DNA from: Streptantibioticus cattleyicolor NRRL 8057 = DSM 46488
GTDB taxonomy: Bacteria; Actinomycetota; Actinomycetes; Streptomycetales; Streptomycetaceae
DNA length: 64,000 nucleotides
Reading direction: 5' to 3'
Assembly: GCF_000240165.1 (NCBI RefSeq)
Contig: NC_017586.1
Span: forward strand, 3,534,001 to 3,598,000
The notes under the pieces were generated by a model. It saw nothing but the letters and a program-made list of their open reading frames with translations, was not told the DNA's origin and made no database searches. The translations under genes were made by a program, and so were the position numbers. Positions 55,101 through 63,950 of the stretch are shown in pieces. Each line of letters begins with the position of its first letter. Position 1 is the stretch's first letter.

Positions 55101-55334
55101 CGCGTTGGCTGCGGTGACTTGGTCCTCTGGGTCCAAGTGTCGGATGACGTTCTGTACCGTGTCGCCGATGTGGCGGGAGAGTACGTGCGGCGACGACTCT
55201 TTGGTCACCACTTCGTCGACGGCATGCCATCCCTTGCCGTTCAGTTCCTTGATGCGTTTGGCAAGCTGGCTGGTGATGATCTGCTCGTAGAGCCCCGCCA
55301 CCGGCTTGCCGTCTCGCTGTACCGCGTCCGTCAC
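52191..55334 (-). CDS. PLD-nuclease / SF2-helicase / DUF3427 protein
   Basis: 1,047 residues. N-terminal PLD-like domain with HAKAWLF (His220, Lys222) and VGSSNLS (Asn241), a single active site, so a dimer or tandem is needed for cleavage. SF2 helicase core: Walker A ATGTGKT 351-357, DEFH 444-447, LTATPERTDG, and QLGRGLRRSEGK. The rest matches DUF3427. Such fusions are found in anti-phage islands and act on foreign DNA. GC is lower than in neighbouring core genes, consistent with transfer. Convergent with the ATPase, 16 nt apart. Confidence 0.9.
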   Translation of the reverse strand: MTDAVQRDGKPVAGLYEQIITSQLAKRIKELNGKGWHAVDEVVTKESSPHVLSRHIGDTVQNVIRHLDPEDQVTAANAVLHSLSTIKGAEEWIDPVADGPRQLLALAEQEAPGVYAIRPATPLSETALITNAPEDPNLGYELRAELATADRIDLLCAFVKWHGLRVLERSLQAAKSRGVPVRVITTTYMGATERRALDRLVREFGAEVKINYELRSTRLHAKAWLFRRDTGYHTAYVGSSNLSRAALLDGLEWNVRLSSVATPAVLKKFEATFDSYWSEPAFEPYDPDRDAQRLDEALTAAGRPLSGASATRRITLSGLEIRPFPHQRDMLERLEVEREIHKLHRNLLVAATGTGKTVMAALDYKRLRAKHGRDLKLLFVAHRKEILEQSLRTYQDVLIDANFGELLADGEAPTEWTHVFASVQSLTNRVLNLAPDHFDVVVIDEFHHGTARTYRQIVDHFTPMELLGLTATPERTDGRNIQDEFFGGRIAAEMRLWEALENDLLCPFHYFGIADNTDMTAIEWKRGSYDPGALDNLFTGNDARARLVVQAVKDKIADPGSMRALGFCVSVPHAHFMADYFRKAGLNAVALSGETPKEKRKAALEELKNGNLQVIFSVDLFNEGLDIPDVDTLLLLRPTSSATVFLQQLGRGLRRSEGKAVLTVLDFIGHHRKEFRFEEPFQALTSFTRNRLLDNIERDFPQLPSGCQIILEPKAKDEILNNIRSQLRVNARQLVREVRSYGKLRLAGYLEESTREIKDLYRGKDNSWTGLLRTANLLPSPAPEGEAALLRRVPAFLHASDPARVDAYQRILADDAPGYDDLNERDQAFARMLFFSIWPLGGGFTSYREGLDALRPHAAFRDEVTQVLSYALEHAEHVPVPLLGMNHPLPLTVHAYYSREEILPALGQASLGSYLPGHFQAGVCWCENVQTDALLITHEKNEKDFSPQTRYKDYAMSESLFHWESQNRTSSESPTGLRYREHRERGTDVLLFIRRYKKTDIGGPQPWMLLGPAEYVTHEGSKPMGVVWRLRHELPADVWSYSAMNAS

Positions 55335-55442
55335 AGCAGCCCCCCTGCTTCGCGTCGTGTGCTCAATTTCTAGCAGGGGCCACCGACAAGCAGCATGCGG
55401 TGGCGAGCCGTCGAGACGCGTTCCAGCACCGGGAAGCCGCGC

Positions 55443-57029
55443 TCACCGACCATACGGCCCCGCCCCCGGCCCCCACCCCTGCCCCGGCACCCCACCCTGC
55501 CCCGGGAACGGCCCCTGCCCACCCGGCGGGGGACCGTACGGACCCGAGCCGTACGGACCCGAGCCGTACGTGGCTGGACCCGGCCCATACGGACCCGGAC
55601 CCGGCCCATACGGAGCCGGACCCACCCCATACGGGCCCTGGGCCGGCCACTGCGGGGGCATCGGGGGATGGACGGCGTAGGCGGCTTGGACGAGGACGGG
55701 CTGGGCCAGGGCTTTGCGTTGCCACATGTGGTGGAGGAGTTCCTGCTCGCGGAGGGCGAAGTCGGGATCGACGGTGCCGCGGGCGGCGCGGGCGCGGAGG
55801 AAGGCGAGGGAGGTGGCGAAGGACTCGTACTCGCGGACGGCGCGGGCGTCGGCGGGGCCGCGGGCGCGCAGGGCCATGTCGCGGGCGAGTTTGCGGGCGC
55901 GCAGGGAGGACAGGGCGAGGGGTTCGAGGGGGGAGAGCCAGCCGGCCATGGCGTAGGCGGGCAGTTGGGTGCGTATGGTCTTCAGTTCGTTGCCGCGGGA
56001 CCAGACCGCGAGCCATATCAGCAGGCCGAAGACGGGCACCATGAACGCCGCGTAGACCACGAGGAAGCCGAACGGGCCGAGGGTGGACGAGCCGTTCCAT
56101 ATGCCGTGCATGGTCATGGCGAGCAGCCAGCCGCCGAGCGGGGCGAGCCAGCGGCGTATCTGGCCCCGGCGGGCGGCGGCGGCGATGCCGAAGCCGATCC
56201 CGGTCATCGAGGTGAACAGCGGGTGGGCGAACGGGGACATCACGACGCGGATGAAGAACGTGCCCAGCAGGGTGACCGCCGGGGCGCCGGTGTGGCCGGC
56301 CGCCTGGTCGTGGCCGAAGGCGGAGCCGAGGTAGAGGATGTTCTCGGTGAACGCGAAACCGGTGGCCGTGGTCCCGGCGAGGACCACGCCGTCGACGATG
56401 CCCTGGAAGTCCCGGCGGCGGAAGAGGAAGAGCAGCAGCACCGCGGTGCCCTTGCAGCTCTCCTCGACCAGTGGGGCCACGAAGGTCGCCCCCCAGGCGT
56501 CGCTCTGCCTGGGGGTGGCGGTGAACGTCGTGGCCAGCAGGTGTTCGGCGTAGCTGTTGGCCAGGATGGCGATGAGGGTCGCCGCGCAGGCGCCCCAGGC
56601 GAAGGCGAAGACCAGGTGGCGGAAGGGCTGCGGTTCGACGCGGTCGATCCAGCGGAACGTCAGGATCAGCAACGGCACCGGAAGCACCGCCAGCGCCAGG
56701 CCGACCCCGAGGCCCGCGGTGCCCGTCTGGCGGCGCACGATCGCCAGGATCAGCAGCCCGCACAGCGCGAGCAGCACGGCCATCGCGCCCACCCGCACCG
56801 CCTTGGACTCCCAGAACGCCCGGCGCGGCTTGTAACGCCACCGCGAGGGCAGGGTGAACCGCGGCTCGGGGTCGTACGAGGGGACCTCCGGTCCGCCGGG
56901 CGCCTGCCCGTCCGGCACGTCACCGGTGACGGCGGCTGCGGGGGCGGGCGGCTGGGGGCCGAAGGCTCCGGGCGGGGCGGACGGTCTCGGCGGTTCGGAC
57001 GGGCCGGACGGATGCGACTGCGAGAACAC
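55443..57029 (-). CDS. PrsW-family intramembrane metalloprotease
   Basis: 528 residues from GTG at 57029. About eight membrane segments in the central part (about 78-370). PrsW motifs: VEESCKG (EExxK), FAFTENILYLG (FxxxE), and HPLFTSMTG with MHGIWNG. PrsW in Bacillus cuts anti-sigma factors. The C-terminal 60 residues are glycine/proline repeats (YGPGP-type). The frame extends to 57098 with weak content; the start is uncertain. 91 nt downstream of trmB's stop. Confidence 0.85.
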   Translation of the reverse strand: MFSQSHPSGPSEPPRPSAPPGAFGPQPPAPAAAVTGDVPDGQAPGGPEVPSYDPEPRFTLPSRWRYKPRRAFWESKAVRVGAMAVLLALCGLLILAIVRRQTGTAGLGVGLALAVLPVPLLILTFRWIDRVEPQPFRHLVFAFAWGACAATLIAILANSYAEHLLATTFTATPRQSDAWGATFVAPLVEESCKGTAVLLLFLFRRRDFQGIVDGVVLAGTTATGFAFTENILYLGSAFGHDQAAGHTGAPAVTLLGTFFIRVVMSPFAHPLFTSMTGIGFGIAAAARRGQIRRWLAPLGGWLLAMTMHGIWNGSSTLGPFGFLVVYAAFMVPVFGLLIWLAVWSRGNELKTIRTQLPAYAMAGWLSPLEPLALSSLRARKLARDMALRARGPADARAVREYESFATSLAFLRARAARGTVDPDFALREQELLHHMWQRKALAQPVLVQAAYAVHPPMPPQWPAQGPYGVGPAPYGPGPGPYGPGPATYGSGPYGSGPYGPPPGGQGPFPGQGGVPGQGWGPGAGPYGR

Positions 57030-57120
57030 CCGTCGAGCGTAAGGCCGGTGGACGGTCCGCGCGACGAGACCCCGGGTACGCCGGCGCACTCCGGTCACCC
57101 CCGCCGGCGGGCCGGGGACG

Positions 57121-57900
57121 TCAGCGGCGGACGAAGATCACGTCGTGGACGACGTGGCCCTTGGCCAGGCCCTGGCGTTCGAACTTGGTCATCGGGCGCC
57201 AGTCGGGGCGCGGGGCGAAACCGTCGTGCGCGTTGCGCAGCGCGGGCTCGGCGGAGAGCACGTCCAGCATCTGCTCGGCGTACGGCTCCCAGTCGGTGGC
57301 GCAGTGGACGACGGCGCCGGGCGCGAGCCGGGAGACGGCCAGGCGCACGAAGTCGGGCTGGATGAGCCGGCGCTTGTGGTGGCGGGCCTTGGGCCAGGGG
57401 TCCGGGAAGTAGACACGCAGCCCGGCGAGGGAGTCCGGCGGCAGCATGTCGCGCAGCAGGATCACCGCGTCGCCGTTGGCCACCCGGACGTTGTCGAGCC
57501 CGTCGCGTTCCGCGAGGTGCAGCAGGTTGCCCTGGCCGGGGGTGTGCACGTCCACCGCGAGGATCCCGGTGGACGGATCGGCGGCGGCCATCCGCGCGGT
57601 GGCGTCGCCCATGCCGAAGCCGATCTCCAGCACCACGGGGATCCCGGTGCCGCCGAAGAGCGCGGTCAGGTCGAGCGGGGTGCCGTCGATGTCCACGCCC
57701 CAGGCCGGCCACAGCCGGTTGATGGCGTCCGCCTGGGCCCCGGTGACCCGGCCGCGCCGCGGGTGGAAGCTGCGGATGCGCCGCTCATGGTGGGAGCCCG
57801 CCGGATCCGCGGCCGGCCCGTCCGGGAACATCGGCGCGCCGGCGGTGCGTGACCTGTTGCCGTCCGCCGTGGTGTCGGTCGCCGTGGGGGAAGTGGACAT
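57121..57900 (-). CDS. trmB: tRNA (guanine-N7)-methyltransferase
   Basis: 259 residues. SAM-binding motif VLEIGFGMGDATARMA, the DVHTPGQGNLL segment, and the catalytic and tRNA-binding PDPWPKARHHKRRLIQPDFVRL. It modifies G46 in the variable loop. The first about 45 residues are an extension. ATG at 57900. Confidence 0.96.
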   Translation of the reverse strand: MSTSPTATDTTADGNRSRTAGAPMFPDGPAADPAGSHHERRIRSFHPRRGRVTGAQADAINRLWPAWGVDIDGTPLDLTALFGGTGIPVVLEIGFGMGDATARMAAADPSTGILAVDVHTPGQGNLLHLAERDGLDNVRVANGDAVILLRDMLPPDSLAGLRVYFPDPWPKARHHKRRLIQPDFVRLAVSRLAPGAVVHCATDWEPYAEQMLDVLSAEPALRNAHDGFAPRPDWRPMTKFERQGLAKGHVVHDVIFVRR

Positions 57901-58010
57901 GGGGTCCAAGTCTACGGGCCCGTGCGGGTACGCCCGGCGGCGCGGTCGAGGCGGCGCGGGGCCGGTGGGGGACGCTTCGGGCGAGGGCTCCGGCGTCGGC
58001 GCCCGGGGTG

Positions 58011-59243
58011 TCAGCGGCTGGCGACGCTCGGGCGGGGCGCGCCGGTGAGGGATCCCAGCGCCCGGGAGGCTATCTCGCGGCCGATGGGGAGGGCGGCGGT
58101 GGCGGCGGGGGAGGGGGCGTTGAGGACGTGGACGAAGGGGCCGGAGCCGGTGAGGAGGAAGTCGTCGACGAGGGTGCCGTCGGCGAGGACGGCCTGGGCG
58201 CGGACGCCGGAGGGGGCGGGGCGCAGGTCGTCGGGGGTGACGTCGGGGAGCAGGCGGCGTACGGCGGCGGTGAAGGCGCGCTTGGACAGCGAGCGGTGGA
58301 TCTCGTCGACCTCGTACCGCCAGTGGCGGCGGGCGATCCGCCAGGTGCCGGGGAAGGCGGCGGTGCCGGCCAGGTCGCGCAGGTCGACGTCGCGCCAGCG
58401 GTATCCCTCGCGGGCGAGCGCGGGGACGGCGTTGGGGCCGATGTGCACCGTGCCGTCCACACCCCGGGTGAGGTGGACGCCGAGGAACGGGAAGGCCGGG
58501 TCGGGCACCGGGTAGACCAGGCCGCGCACCAGGTGCCGGCGGGCCGGGGCCAGCGCGTAGAACTCCCCGCGGAACGGCACGATCCGCATGCCCGGGTCGG
58601 TGCCGGCCAGCCGGGCCACCCGGTCGCAGTGGAGGCCGGCGCAGTTGACCAGCACCCGGGCCCGTATCTCGGCGGGGCCGGTGCCGACCACCACGCGGCC
58701 GGCGTGCCGGGTGATCGAGCGCACCTCGCACCCGTACCGCACCCGCGCGCCGGCCTCCTCGGCGAGGCGGGCCAGGGTGCGGGCGACGGCGGTGAAGTCG
58801 GCGACGCCGGTGGTGCCGACGTGGATGGCGGCGACCCCGCGGACGTGCGGCTCGTATTCGGCGATCTGGGACGGGACGAGTTCGCGCACGGGTATGCCGT
58901 TCTCCCGGCCGCGCTGCACCAGGGCGTGGAGCCGGGGCAGCTCGGCGCGGTCGGTGGCGACGATCAGCTTGCCGGTGACCTCGTGGGCGATGCCGTGCTC
59001 GGCGCAGAAATCGACCATCTCGGCGGCGCCGCGCACCGCGTAGCGGGCCTTGAGGGAGCCCGGGCGGTAGTAGACGCCGCTGTGGATCACCCCGCTGTTG
59101 CGCCCGGTCTGGTGGCGGGCCGGGGCGGGCTCCTTCTCCAGCACGGTGACCCGGGTGCCGGGGGCGGCCCGGGTGATCGCGTACGCCGTGGACAGGCCGA
59201 CGATCCCCCCGCCGACCACCACCACGTCGCACTCGTGCGCCAT
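58011..59243 (-). CDS. lhgO: L-2-hydroxyglutarate oxidase
   Basis: 410 residues, DAO-type FAD enzyme. The dinucleotide-binding motif is VVVVGGGIVGLSTAYAI, then QTGRNSGVIHSGVYYRPGSLKA, typical of LhgO, and LVNCAGLHCDRVA and IVPFRGEFYAL later. It oxidises L-2-hydroxyglutarate to 2-oxoglutarate. Single gene. Confidence 0.93.
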   Translation of the reverse strand: MAHECDVVVVGGGIVGLSTAYAITRAAPGTRVTVLEKEPAPARHQTGRNSGVIHSGVYYRPGSLKARYAVRGAAEMVDFCAEHGIAHEVTGKLIVATDRAELPRLHALVQRGRENGIPVRELVPSQIAEYEPHVRGVAAIHVGTTGVADFTAVARTLARLAEEAGARVRYGCEVRSITRHAGRVVVGTGPAEIRARVLVNCAGLHCDRVARLAGTDPGMRIVPFRGEFYALAPARRHLVRGLVYPVPDPAFPFLGVHLTRGVDGTVHIGPNAVPALAREGYRWRDVDLRDLAGTAAFPGTWRIARRHWRYEVDEIHRSLSKRAFTAAVRRLLPDVTPDDLRPAPSGVRAQAVLADGTLVDDFLLTGSGPFVHVLNAPSPAATAALPIGREIASRALGSLTGAPRPSVASR

Positions 59244-59349
59244 CGGGCACCTCCCCGGGTCCAGTACCGCCGCCGACCATCCCCATCATGGACTGGCCCA
59301 CTGACAACGGCCCCAAACCCGTTTCCCGGCGGCATCCCGGCCGGGCGGA

Positions 59350-60741
59350 CTACGCCGGGGCGGCCAGCAGCGGCCTGGCCCGCTCGCGCAGCTCCACCAC
59401 GCACGGCTCGTTCCCGTACCGTTCCAGCCGGTGCAGCAGGTCGCGGACGTACTCGGTGGTGCGGGCCGAGGAGATGCGGCCGGCCACCTCGACGGCCCGG
59501 GCGCCGGCCGCGCAGGCGGCGTCCAGGTTGCCGGACTCCAGCTCGGCGACGGCGGAGACCACCAGGCGCAGCCCGTGCGAGCGGACGAAGTCCTCGGTGG
59601 GGCGGGCCAGCGCGGTCTCGGTGAAGCGCCGGACCTGCCGGGGGACGCGCAGGTCGCGGTAGCACTCGGCGGCGTCGGCGGCGAGCCGGTCGTAGGAGTA
59701 GAAGCCGAGCCAGGCCGGGTCCTGGTCGCCGTCGCGGGAGCGCTCCAGCCAGCTCTCGGCGGCCGACAGCGCGGCGGCGCAGGCGGCGGCGTCCCCGGCC
59801 TTGGCGTGCGCGCGCGCCTCGACCATGTGGAAGAAGCTCAGGGTGCGCGCGGTGGCCAGGCCCCGGTTGCGTTCCACGGCGGCCTGGGCGAGGTCGACGC
59901 CCTCGTCCGCGAAGCCGCGGTAGATCGCCTGGAGGCTCATCGAGGCGAGGACGTAACCGCCCAGCGGAAGGTCGGCGGCGGCCCGGGCCAGCCGCAGCGC
60001 CTGGATGTAGTAGCGCTGGGCGGCCTCCTGCTGGCCGGTGTCGAAGGCCATCCAGCCGGCCAGCCGGGTCAGCTCGGCGGTGGCGCCGAAGAGCGCGCGG
60101 CCCACGTCGTCGCTGTACGAGCCGAGCAGCAGCGGTGCCGCCTCCACCCGCAGGCACTCCGGGACCATGCCCGAACGCCAGTCTCCGCCGCCGTACTTGG
60201 AGTCCCAGCGGCGGGCGTCGTCGGCCGCCTCGCGCAGCTTGGTGACGTCGGAGTGGCCCACCCGGACGGCCCCCGGCCCGGTCGGCTCGCGGGCGACCGA
60301 ACCGTCCGCGGGGGTGATCAGCCAGCGGGACGCCGGGGTGGCGTAGGCGGTCACCGCGAAGGAGCCGGTGAGGAAGTCGCGGCGGCCCGCGAGGTCGAGC
60401 CGCCACAGATCGGTGGCGCTCTTGACCGCCTCGCCCACGTCGCGCGGGAAGGCCAGCCCCACCTCGGGCGTGGGATCGGCGTCGGCGAGGCCGATCTCGT
60501 GCAACGGCACCGGGCGGCCCAGCTTGCTGCCGATCGCCGCCGCGATCAGATGGGGCGCGGCCCCCTGCGGCACCATGCCCTTGGCGACCCAGCGGGCGAC
60601 CGAGGTCTTGTCGTACCGGAGGGTGAGCCCGCGCTGGGCGCCGAGATCGTTCACCCGCCGGGCGAGACCGGCGTTGCTCATGCCGGCCAGGGCGAGCATG
60701 GTGCCGAGCTTCTCGTTCGGCCCGCGGTGTTCTCTGGGCAT
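59350..60741 (-). CDS. Sporulation-associated HTH/TPR regulator
   Basis: 463 residues. An N-terminal HTH-like segment ([20 protein letters not shown] to [15 protein letters not shown], about 15-57), then a long helical TPR-like region, with [20 protein letters not shown]. The type is that of NsdA and of the S. coelicolor sporulation-associated protein SCO4114, whose context this matches. ATG at 60741 follows GAGGAG. Compared with the regulator at 34713 it has the same plan but little direct sequence identity. Confidence 0.85.
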   Translation of the reverse strand: MPREHRGPNEKLGTMLALAGMSNAGLARRVNDLGAQRGLTLRYDKTSVARWVAKGMVPQGAAPHLIAAAIGSKLGRPVPLHEIGLADADPTPEVGLAFPRDVGEAVKSATDLWRLDLAGRRDFLTGSFAVTAYATPASRWLITPADGSVAREPTGPGAVRVGHSDVTKLREAADDARRWDSKYGGGDWRSGMVPECLRVEAAPLLLGSYSDDVGRALFGATAELTRLAGWMAFDTGQQEAAQRYYIQALRLARAAADLPLGGYVLASMSLQAIYRGFADEGVDLAQAAVERNRGLATARTLSFFHMVEARAHAKAGDAAACAAALSAAESWLERSRDGDQDPAWLGFYSYDRLAADAAECYRDLRVPRQVRRFTETALARPTEDFVRSHGLRLVVSAVAELESGNLDAACAAGARAVEVAGRISSARTTEYVRDLLHRLERYGNEPCVVELRERARPLLAAPA

Positions 60742-61633
60742 GCGCACTCCTCGTCGCGCTCGCCGGCCCGTCCGCCGCGGGCCGCGGCTCGATCCGATCG
60801 CTCCGACCGGCTGCCCTGTGCGGCCGGCAGCATCGGCCGGCCGTCGGTCGCCCCCCAGGGGCCGTGGCCGAGCCCCGAGCCGTCGGGACGTCCGCTCCTC
60901 GGGTAAACCCAGCGTAGTTCGCCGCATCCCGACCGTTAAGAGGCCGTGTTTCGGATGGCGAGATTCCTGCCAACCGAACGATCGCCGGCCGCATCGCAAA
61001 AGCCCCGGTACGGCGGGTCGGGTGGGTACTGGTGTACGTGCTACCGGTCCGTGTGGCCGTGCGCCCGGCCGTGCGCTCTGTGCCGTGCGGGACGTCGGCG
61101 CTTGAGTGGAGGGCGTGGGTCGGCCCCCGTCGAAACTGCGGCTTCGGACAATTCGGCGGAGGCCAGGGGACACCGTCGCCTCATTCCCCGCGGGCGGCGG
61201 ATCCGGTCCGGGGGGCGTGCCGACGCCCCCCGGACCGATGAGTCGGACCGGATGCCGATGGCCGGTGGACGCGGTATCACTTTGGCGTGAAACCGCCGGT
61301 TTAGGGCTCCGGTTCGTGGCGTACCGCCCGTTTCCGGACCGTCGGAGGGGGAGGCCCGGCCCGGGCGGTACGCCACCCGACGCACCGCAAAGCCCCTGAG
61401 AACGGACGAAACAGTCCGTACGGGATGAGGCATTTGGCATACGGCACTTGGCATACCGCGAACAGGGATGTATGCCGTATTCCGCCGCATAATGTCCGAT
61501 CCTTCCCTCGCACCGGCACACCGCCCGCCGCTCGCCGCCCGTCCGCCCCCGAAGCCGCGTGGCAGCATGGTGCCTTTACGGCGCGGCAGTTCACGGGCGC
61601 CGGGCCAGTTGCCCATGGCCGGTGGAGGCTGCG
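60742..61633. other. Long non-coding gap
   Basis: 892 bp between divergent genes. Open frames here have no recognisable domain and biased Arg/Pro composition. The right end has repeated elements listed separately. Confidence 0.45.
61434..61480. promoter_or_regulatory. Paired TTGGCATAC repeats and an inverted partner
   Basis: TTGGCATAC occurs at 61434 and 61448, 14 bp apart. ATACGGCA (61439-61446) is the reverse complement of TGCCGTAT (61473-61480). The cluster lies 154 bp before the asparagine-synthetase-like gene and looks like a multi-site operator. The binder is not known. Confidence 0.45.
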
Positions 61634-63742
61634 ATGCGGTGGTTGGTGGGATGGGGCGGCGCCCCCGGGCGGCCGTCGGACGCCACCCCGTTCGCCGCGC
61701 CCCGGGACGTCGTCCCGATCGGCGCCCTGCCGCTGTGGGCGGGGCCCGACCCGCTGTGGGCGGTGGGCGACTGGCGGTCGGACGAGATCCGGGTGGTGGC
61801 CCGCGGCGACCGCCACGCCGCCGCCGGAGGCGGTGGACGGTACGGGGACCGGGTCGCGCGGCTGGCGGTGTTCGGCCGCTGCGCCGCCTCCGACGACCAG
61901 CTGCGCGCCGCGCTCGGCGCGGCCCGCGGCGGCGCCCTGCGCCACCTGACCGCGTGGCCCGGCAGCTACACCGTCGTCCTCCAGACCGGACGCCGGATCA
62001 CCGTGCTCGGCGACCTGGCCGGCGCCCGCCCCGTCTTCCACACCCCGTGGGCCGGCGGCACCGCCTACGCCACCGCCGCCCTGCCCCTGGCCGACCTGGC
62101 CGGCTCCACCCTCGACACCGGCCACCTCGCCGCCCGGCTGGCCTGCCCCGACGCCCCCGAGGCGCTGCGCGACGGCACCCCCTACACCGGCGTACGCCGC
62201 CTGCCGCCCGGACACGCGCTGACCCTGCGGGCGGGCGGCGCCCCGCAGATCACCGGCTACGAACCCGCCGCCTCCCTCGCCCTCGGCGCCCCGCACGACG
62301 GCACCGACCCGGACGCGGCCGTCGCCGGGGTGCGCGAGGCGCTCGTCGGGGCGGTACGCGCCCGGCTCACCGCCCCCCGCCACCCGCCCGGCCCGGACGA
62401 CCCGCCCGCCCCCGGCGTCGGCGCCGACCTCTCCGGCGGCAGCGCCTCCGGCACCGTCGCGCTGCTCGCCGCCGGACTGCCCGGACCCCTGGGGGCGCCG
62501 CCCGGCGACGGCCACCGGCTGCTCGCGGTCACCTTCAACGACCTTGCAGGAACGGCCGGTTGGGGCCCCGACGTACGCGCCGCCGAACTCGACCGGGCCC
62601 GCCGCATGGCCGCCGACCCCCGGCTGCGCCACGTGGTGGTGGCCGGCGGCGCCGAGGCGCTGCCCTACGCCGGGCTGGCGGCCGGGCCGCTCACCGACGA
62701 ACCCGGCCCGGCGCTGATCACCGCCGCCCGCCACCGCGCCCGCCTCGCGGCCGGCGGCGCCGACCACCTCACCGGGCACGGCGCCCGCCACGTCCTCGAC
62801 GGCCACCCCGCCCGCCTCGCCGACCTGCTGCTCGACCGGCACCGGCGGCATCTGCTGCGTCCGGTGACCGCGCTGGCCCGCGCCGAGGGCGCCCCGGCCC
62901 GGGCGGCGTTCGTCCCGCTGACCGTCTACCGGGCCGCCCGGCGGCTCGCCCGCACCAGCCGTCAACAGGGTGTGGAGGACGCGGCGGCCCGGCTGCTGCA
63001 ACGCCGCTTCGACGACGACCCGGCCGGCAGCGGCGTCGCTGCCTCGGTGGCCGCGCTCACCTGGTGCCGCCCCGGCCCCGCCGCGCGCTGGCTGACCGGC
63101 GACGCGCTGGCCGAAGTATCGATTCGTCTCCAGGACGCCGCCGCCCGCCCCGGCGCGTCCGGCCGCCCCGGGGAACGCCGCGCCCGCGCCGCCCTCGCCC
63201 GCGCCGCCGCCGACCACCGGATCTACGAGCAGGCCGTCGAGGTACGCGGCCAGCGGCTGCACGCGCCGTTCCTGGACAACGAGGTGGTGCGGGCGGCGCT
63301 GGCGCTGCCGGAGACTCTGCGGGTGCGGCCGGGGGCGCGCACCTCGGTCCTGCGCGCGGTGCTCGCCGGCTCCGGGGTCCGCGACCTGCCCCCCGGCTGG
63401 GGCGCCCCCTCCTACCCGGCCGGCGGCCCGGCCCTGCGCACCGGACTGCGCGTCGCCCTCGACGAGGTTCTCGACCTCTTCCAGGCCCCCCTGCTGGCCG
63501 AGGCGGGCCTGGTGGACGCCTCCGTCGTGCGCCACGCGCTCCGCGCGGCGGCACACGGCGCGCCCATCGCCCTGGAGGGGCTGGCGGACGTGGTGGCCAC
63601 CGAGGTCTGGCTGCGGCGGTTGGCCGCGCGGCGCGGCTCCTGCTGGCAGGGCCCCGCCTCGCCGAAGGCGAGGCTCGGCCGAGCAACGTTCCCCTCCACG
63701 GCCGAGCCGGCCATGACCCCCTGGCCGGTCCGCCCGTCCTAG
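61634..63742 (+). CDS. Asparagine-synthetase-like protein, diverged
   Basis: 702 residues. Two-domain plan of asparagine synthase: an N-terminal Ntn-type part that starts MRWLVGWGG, without the Cys2 nucleophile, and a C-terminal ATP-binding part with VGADLSGGSASGTVALL. The normal PPi-loop is SGGLDS; here Asp is replaced by Ala. RLHAPFLDNEVVRAALALPE is conserved. Relatives form beta-lactams or lasso peptide rings. With Cys missing it cannot use glutamine, and the altered loop leaves the adenylation activity in doubt. GGTGGAGG precedes the ATG. Confidence 0.85.
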   Translation: MRWLVGWGGAPGRPSDATPFAAPRDVVPIGALPLWAGPDPLWAVGDWRSDEIRVVARGDRHAAAGGGGRYGDRVARLAVFGRCAASDDQLRAALGAARGGALRHLTAWPGSYTVVLQTGRRITVLGDLAGARPVFHTPWAGGTAYATAALPLADLAGSTLDTGHLAARLACPDAPEALRDGTPYTGVRRLPPGHALTLRAGGAPQITGYEPAASLALGAPHDGTDPDAAVAGVREALVGAVRARLTAPRHPPGPDDPPAPGVGADLSGGSASGTVALLAAGLPGPLGAPPGDGHRLLAVTFNDLAGTAGWGPDVRAAELDRARRMAADPRLRHVVVAGGAEALPYAGLAAGPLTDEPGPALITAARHRARLAAGGADHLTGHGARHVLDGHPARLADLLLDRHRRHLLRPVTALARAEGAPARAAFVPLTVYRAARRLARTSRQQGVEDAAARLLQRRFDDDPAGSGVAASVAALTWCRPGPAARWLTGDALAEVSIRLQDAAARPGASGRPGERRARAALARAAADHRIYEQAVEVRGQRLHAPFLDNEVVRAALALPETLRVRPGARTSVLRAVLAGSGVRDLPPGWGAPSYPAGGPALRTGLRVALDEVLDLFQAPLLAEAGLVDASVVRHALRAAAHGAPIALEGLADVVATEVWLRRLAARRGSCWQGPASPKARLGRATFPSTAEPAMTPWPVRPS

Positions 63743-63769
63743 ACCGCCGGGGTGACCCCGGCAGCCCTG

Positions 63770-63950
63770 GTGTGGTGGGGGTGCCCCCGGATTCCCGCGG
63801 TGTGCGGCTGGCGTTGGCCTTGGCGTGGTGGCCGGTTCGCCCGTTTCAGGGTGCGGGGGTGCCTCCGGCGGGCCCGGGGTGGTGGGGGTGCCCCCGGATC
63901 CCCGCGGTGCCCGCGCTGGCGTTGGCCTTGCCGTGGTGGCCGGGTTCGCC
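63770..63950. repeat. Imperfect direct repeat, period about 107 bp
   Basis: GTGCCCCCGGAT(T/C)CCCGCGGTG at 63781 recurs at 63888, and the following CTGGCGTTGGCCTTG(G/C)CGTGGTGGCCG also repeats. Two copies, running toward the window end. An open frame on the other strand across it is a by-product of the repeat. Confidence 0.75.
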
